This document shows, in pieces, positions 60,283 to 64,000 of a stretch of 64,000 nucleotides of DNA (its first letter is position 1; each line of letters opens with the position of its first letter). Source of the stretch: Acetomicrobium sp. UBA5826. GTDB lineage: Bacteria > Synergistota > Synergistia > Synergistales > Acetomicrobiaceae. The notes beneath the pieces were generated by a model that worked only from the letters and a program-made list of their open reading frames with translations, made no database searches and was not told the DNA's origin. The stretch lies in NCBI RefSeq assembly GCF_002433005.1, contig NZ_DJHF01000017.1, forward strand, positions 1 through 64,000. Direction: 5' to 3'. The position numbers and the translations under genes were made by a program.

Positions 60283-61185
60283 TCATGAGCCGGAAAATTC
60301 GACTTCTTCGAAACCGCCATCCAGGTCTATATCGATGATTTCTTTTATGATGTTTTCAAGTTTGTTCCATCTGTATTCTACAGTGCTTTTACTTACGGGC
60401 TTAGATAACAATTGCCCGACTTCCCGAAGAGTAGCACTGGGGTAGTTTAGTCGTACAAGCACTAGATCCTGCATATATGCAGGAAGATCGTTTATAATGC
60501 CGGACTTAACGAGCAATTTACTAATATACAGCTGTTTTTCGGCCGCTTGAAGGCTTTTTCTGATATTGGACGTGTCACAATTAACCTGTTTATTCGCTCT
60601 ACTTTTAACGGATCGGATTATAAATTTTTCCTCGACCATAAGAGAGGTCTTCATAAGTTCCATGCCCGCAAGAAGCCTCGTGATGGATTCGTGGCTACGA
60701 ACCTGCACCTCGTAACTGCCAGAACGATTTCTAAAAGTATTCTTTATTCCCTTGGCATTTATGAAAGCTAATAGCTTATCGCATAACTTATCATTTTTAA
60801 TCCTGAAGACTAAGTGATAGCCGTTTTTAGGCCAGAATATTGAACCGCAGCTGCCAAACAACCCCCGCAACCATGCCCAAGAGGCTTTTGATCTGGAGAT
60901 GTCTTCGTAAATATCAAAGGGTAAAATCAACTTTACCCGACCTTTTTTGTTTTCGGGAACTCTCATATAAGACGAAATATTAACATCCGACCATCGCGTA
61001 TATTTCCAGAGCGAATAAAGCCTCCTAAAGACATACAATCGCAGCGATGCGCATATTGCATAGTTCATCTTTTGCTTGACAAAAATTCCCTCTATGATTC
61101 CTGAACATTCGGTATCGGTCCTGCTTTTATCGAAAGATACGCTATTTATCCACTCATCCCAGAAAATTGAATCGATTCTTTCCAT
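60283..61185 (-). CDS. whiA: WhiA-family DNA-binding regulator
   Basis: The 300-residue protein has the WhiA layout. An N-terminal degenerate LAGLIDADG-like domain has WAWLRGLFGSCGSI around residue 85; a second part follows, ending near LLAGMELM. The C-terminal helix-turn-helix has LREVGQLLSKPVSKSTVEYRWNKL. WhiA controls cell division and sporulation genes in actinobacteria and affects division in Bacillus. ATG 61185 follows GGAAAAGG and lies within the yvcK 3' end. Start 61227 is possible but lacks a ribosome site. Confidence 0.9.
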   Translation of the reverse strand: MERIDSIFWDEWINSVSFDKSRTDTECSGIIEGIFVKQKMNYAICASLRLYVFRRLYSLWKYTRWSDVNISSYMRVPENKKGRVKLILPFDIYEDISRSKASWAWLRGLFGSCGSIFWPKNGYHLVFRIKNDKLCDKLLAFINAKGIKNTFRNRSGSYEVQVRSHESITRLLAGMELMKTSLMVEEKFIIRSVKSRANKQVNCDTSNIRKSLQAAEKQLYISKLLVKSGIINDLPAYMQDLVLVRLNYPSATLREVGQLLSKPVSKSTVEYRWNKLENIIKEIIDIDLDGGFEEVEFSGS

Positions 61186-62321
61186 ATTTCCTTTTCCCTC
61201 GCACTTCTTGCTATCTTCATCAGACATTCGGCTAATTTAATTGAATCATGCCGGACCGCCCCTTCTTCAATCTTACATAACTCATCCTCAATTAAGTATA
61301 TACCGATTTTCTTGAACTTCTCCCTTTCCTCGGGTGTTAACAACAACGGCATCGAACCTTGGGCAACATATTTTGATACAATTTCATGAGGTAAAGCCTT
61401 AGAATTGGCCACTACAAAGTCAGGAAAGCCTTTTAAAACTTTACTGATCCATCTCACGTGGTCCCATACGGTAAACCCTTCGGTTTCGTAAGGTTGAGTC
61501 ATGAGGTTGCAAACATAAACAACCGGCGTTGAAGAAGTTTTAACGGAATCGGCGACTTTTTCCACAAGGAGGTTGGGTATGACACTGGTAAAAAGACTGC
61601 CCGGTCCAAGGATTATAAGATCGGCATTTTCAATTGCCTTCAACGTCTCGGGCAGTGGCTTTACGCTCTTAGGCTCAAGCCAGATATCGTCCAGGCATTT
61701 GCCGTAATTTGTGATATTCAACTCACCCTCAATTCTCTCACCGTTTTTAGTTTTTCCCACTAAAGTTACGCTTTCAGTGGTAACCGGGAGAACTTGTCCC
61801 CTTATAGCCAGCATATTATTCAATTCCTCTATTCCCTTTCTGAAGTCACCAGCTATTTCCGTAGCTGCAAGGAGAAGCAGGTTGCCCAAACTGTGGCCGG
61901 TTAATTCTCCGCGATCAAATCGAAAGTTAAGAAGCCTGTTTAAAGAACTATCATCTTCAGCAAGAGCTAAAAGGCAATTTCTGATATCACCCGGCGGCAA
62001 TACCCCCCACTCCTGGCGCAAACGCCCGGAGCTGCCACCCTCATCGGTCACTGTAACGACGGCCGTTATATTTCTGGTAAAACATTTCAAACCCCTCAAC
62101 AAAGCAGCCAGCCCTGTTCCTCCGCCAATAGCGACCATGTAGGGCCCCATAGAAAGCCTCTGACGCGACGCGCTGAGATAGACATCCCTATATTTTTCTT
62201 TATTTTTTTCCCTGTCTTTTGCCATACCGTCGTTAGTGGAATCAGCTGCTTTCTTAGAAAATATATAAGCCACAGCTCCACCCAAAAATGCACCGGCAAA
62301 AAAACTAACCAGCGACGACAT
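61146..62321 (-). CDS. yvcK: YvcK/CofD-like gluconeogenesis factor
   Basis: The 391-residue protein has an unusual N-terminal hydrophobic segment (residues 1-22) with a charged linker. The YvcK/CofD-like fold begins with MVAIGGGTGLAALLRGLK, TVTDEGGSSGRLRQEWGVLPPGDIRNCL and GPGSLFTSVIPNLLV. YvcK binds UDP-sugars and is needed for growth on gluconeogenic carbon and for cell shape in Bacillus. Its start overlaps the end of rapZ by 17 bp. Confidence 0.93.
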   Translation of the reverse strand: MSSLVSFFAGAFLGGAVAYIFSKKAADSTNDGMAKDREKNKEKYRDVYLSASRQRLSMGPYMVAIGGGTGLAALLRGLKCFTRNITAVVTVTDEGGSSGRLRQEWGVLPPGDIRNCLLALAEDDSSLNRLLNFRFDRGELTGHSLGNLLLLAATEIAGDFRKGIEELNNMLAIRGQVLPVTTESVTLVGKTKNGERIEGELNITNYGKCLDDIWLEPKSVKPLPETLKAIENADLIILGPGSLFTSVIPNLLVEKVADSVKTSSTPVVYVCNLMTQPYETEGFTVWDHVRWISKVLKGFPDFVVANSKALPHEIVSKYVAQGSMPLLLTPEEREKFKKIGIYLIEDELCKIEEGAVRHDSIKLAECLMKIARSAREKEIWKESIQFSGMSG

Positions 62322-63276
62322 CGCTCACTTTCTCCTTATCCTTTTCTATATCCCGATGCCTGATAATACACTTTTCTCCATCGGCCGACAGCTCTTTGGC
62401 AAGCCATTCGGAATAGGCAACGGAACGATGCCTCCCTCCTGTACAGCCAACGGCAATGTGCACCTGCGGTTTGCCCGTTTTTCGATATAAGGGAAGAATC
62501 AGCTTTATCAAACGCAAAGATTCGTTGTAAAATTTCTCAGTTTCAGTGAAATTTAACAGATACTCCTGAACCTCAACGTCTACCCCGGTAAGATTACGAA
62601 GGGGTGGGCAATAAAATGGATTTTCCAAGAATCTTACGTCAAAAACGTAATCACAGTCCGAAGGGATGCCATATTTATATCCAAAGGAGGTTATGATAAC
62701 CGATGGTTCCGCATCCATCATGCCCAATGATTTTAACAAGGCATCCTTCAGCTCTTGAATACTTAAATTACTCGTGTCTATTACCACATCGGCCAACTCC
62801 CTTACGGGAGCCACCACGCTTCTCTCTTTCGAGATCATTACGCTCAAAGGTAGATCTTTGCCCAGAGGGTGCCTTCTTCTCGTCGTTTCATAACGCCTTA
62901 TTAATATATCGTCACCGGCATCCAAAAAAATCACCTTAACTAAGGACACTTTGCTTTTGAGCGTCGTTATAACATCTTCAAAACCTTTAAGAAGGATGCC
63001 GCCCCTAACATCAATTACCGCAACTATACCGTTATTGACGGCTGCCTCGTGAGTTTCAAGCATGTCTATCAATTGCGGCAGTATTGCCGGCGGGATATTA
63101 TCTATGGCATAAAAACCAATGTCTTCCAATATCTTTAAGGCGGTAGATTTACCACCGCCTGACATTCCTGTAATGATAATACACTTTGAGATGCCTTGCT
63201 TCTCATGCTCCTCATTGTGGTTATTGCACGGTATATCGATTTGCCTTTTATTATTCTTCCCTTCAATGTTGGACAT
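62305..63276 (-). CDS. rapZ: RapZ/YvcJ nucleotide-binding protein
   Basis: The 323-residue P-loop protein has Walker A ITGMSGGGKSTALKILED after about 30 extra polar N-terminal residues, FLDAGDDILIRRYETTRRRHPL, YGIPSDCDYVFDVRFLENPFY and the C-terminal IAVGCTGGRHRSVAYSEWLA. RapZ regulates glmS small RNAs in enterobacteria; in Gram-positive bacteria YvcJ is less well understood. It overlaps the Mog-like gene by 14 bp. Confidence 0.94.
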   Translation of the reverse strand: MSNIEGKNNKRQIDIPCNNHNEEHEKQGISKCIIITGMSGGGKSTALKILEDIGFYAIDNIPPAILPQLIDMLETHEAAVNNGIVAVIDVRGGILLKGFEDVITTLKSKVSLVKVIFLDAGDDILIRRYETTRRRHPLGKDLPLSVMISKERSVVAPVRELADVVIDTSNLSIQELKDALLKSLGMMDAEPSVIITSFGYKYGIPSDCDYVFDVRFLENPFYCPPLRNLTGVDVEVQEYLLNFTETEKFYNESLRLIKLILPLYRKTGKPQVHIAVGCTGGRHRSVAYSEWLAKELSADGEKCIIRHRDIEKDKEKVSDVVAG

Positions 63277-63970
63277 GCCTGTCTGTTAGCACCTCCACAG
63301 CGTGCCTTAGGGTAGGAGATACGGCGGAGAAGCATTCTGTTGCCCCTTTTTCACTCCCGGGAAGGGCAACTATAACGGTCTTTCCCCTCGTTACAGCCAT
63401 TCCCCTGCTCAAGATGGACATGGGATTGTTTAAAGATGTCGACCAACGCATATACTCGCCTATACCATAGATAATCTTGTCCGATATTTCTAAAATGGCC
63501 TCAGGAGTCACATCCCTTGGCGAGATACCAGTGCCCCCAGTTATCAAAATTAAATCGAGCCCTACATCATCACACCAATGCCGGACAACCCTCTGTATTT
63601 CCTCTATTTCATCAGGTACTATATCGTAATTTTTTCTCACTGCACCTATGGATTGGGAAATCTCCTCAAGGGAGGGAGCTGATGTATCTATCAGCTCTCC
63701 TTTGCTTCTTCTGTCGCTGACTGTCAAAATCCCCAAGTTGATGGGGAACCACTCGTCATATTCCATAGATAGACGTAAAAATCCACCCTTGAATATCTCA
63801 GCTTCATTGTCACTATGTAACTTTAAGATAACCTCTCCGTTGTCAAAGGAAACGAGGTTTTCGCTGTCTTCGACTCCATGAGATAGTACCAACGTCAGAG
63901 CCGACTCGTTTAAGGGCAACAAAGGCATGGGAGCGGTTATAAAAATTTTTTTTACCATCCCATCGACCAT
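63263..63970 (-). CDS. MoaB/Mog-like molybdopterin-binding protein with N-terminal extension
   Basis: The 235-residue protein has a MoCF/Mog domain from about residue 77: NLGILTVSDRRSKGELIDTS, LILITGGTGISPRDVTPEA, RGKTVIVALPGSEKGATECF. Mog/MoaB adenylates or binds molybdopterin. The first 75 residues form an extra region that I cannot assign, with FDNGEVILKLHSDNEAEIFKGG. ATG 63970 behind AGGGAGAG. First of the mog-rapZ-yvcK-whiA run; 30 bases of the window remain upstream. Confidence 0.88.
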   Translation of the reverse strand: MVDGMVKKIFITAPMPLLPLNESALTLVLSHGVEDSENLVSFDNGEVILKLHSDNEAEIFKGGFLRLSMEYDEWFPINLGILTVSDRRSKGELIDTSAPSLEEISQSIGAVRKNYDIVPDEIEEIQRVVRHWCDDVGLDLILITGGTGISPRDVTPEAILEISDKIIYGIGEYMRWSTSLNNPMSILSRGMAVTRGKTVIVALPGSEKGATECFSAVSPTLRHAVEVLTDRHVQH

Positions 63971-64000
63971 AGTCTCTCCCTTATTACCTACATGAAGATA

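Noticed and set aside
1..64000. CRISPR array or insertion sequence with transposase
   Set aside because: No series of regularly spaced direct repeats and no transposase-like protein was found; the only repeats are short palindromes and one REP-like foldback.

Overview
The window is a 64 kb piece of a bacterial chromosome, densely coded (about 52 intact protein genes), with AT-leaning composition, strong Shine-Dalgarno sites and frequent TTG starts. The content fits an anaerobic, peptide- and amino-acid-fermenting bacterium. An N-terminally extended ribosomal protein L27 next to the Prp protease, a LysW-type carrier operon, selA-selB, a rapZ-yvcK-whiA block and many peptide/amino-acid uptake genes together suggest a Synergistota member (Acetomicrobium/Anaerobaculum-like). 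That placement is inference from gene content, since no rRNA is present.

Layout. (1) 0.1-3.8 kb: a membrane transporter with an M20 amidohydrolase and a carbamoylase-type M20 hydrolase. (2) 3.8-7.2 kb: selA-selB for selenocysteine. (3) 7.2-8.0 kb: a lone DUF364 protein. (4) 8.1-17.7 kb, minus strand: a ten-gene catabolic operon (OPT transporter, Asp/Glu/hydantoin racemase, DUF917, DUF1177, an unrecognised protein, AroM, M29-like aminopeptidase, MOSC protein, acetamidase/formamidase, APC permease) beside a PucR-type regulator. An NCS1 permease and a nitrilase-family amidase lie on the regulator's other side. (5) 21.5-32.2 kb: a peptide ABC transporter operon with M29 and M20 peptidases and a second racemase, divergent from a second PucR regulator. 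(6) 32.7-42.1 kb: an iron/phosphonate-type ABC transporter, then a second complete peptide ABC system. (7) 42.3-47.8 kb: a truncated M20 pseudogene followed by lysW-X-Y-Z-J-K behind a perfect sigma-70-type promoter. (8) 47.8-51.6 kb: a DUF151 nuclease-family protein, a Pif1 helicase with a C-terminal WYL-like domain, and an orphan ModA-like binding protein paired with a second DUF364 protein. (9) 51.7-56.9 kb: a structured leader, then rplU-prp-rpmA-obg-nadD-LCP-rsfS. (10) 57.1-64.0 kb, minus strand: mog/moaB-like, rapZ, yvcK, whiA, then gapA-pgk-tpiA.

How it works together. Regions 1, 4 and 5 read as a scavenging island for peptides, amino-acid amides, N-carbamoyl or cyclic (hydantoin-like) amino-acid derivatives and possibly D-amino acids. 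It combines several importers, two racemase-superfamily proteins plus AroM, a carbamoylase, a nitrilase, an amidase, a DUF917 (S-methyl-thiohydantoin desulfurase family) protein and several peptidases, with two PucR regulators. The ten-gene operon is the best candidate here for an undescribed system: several members belong to uncharacterised families, one is unrecognised, and a 15-bp palindrome (TGTGCA-N3-TGCACA type) occurs at both edges of the adjacent pucR gene. The right half of the window is mostly conserved housekeeping DNA.
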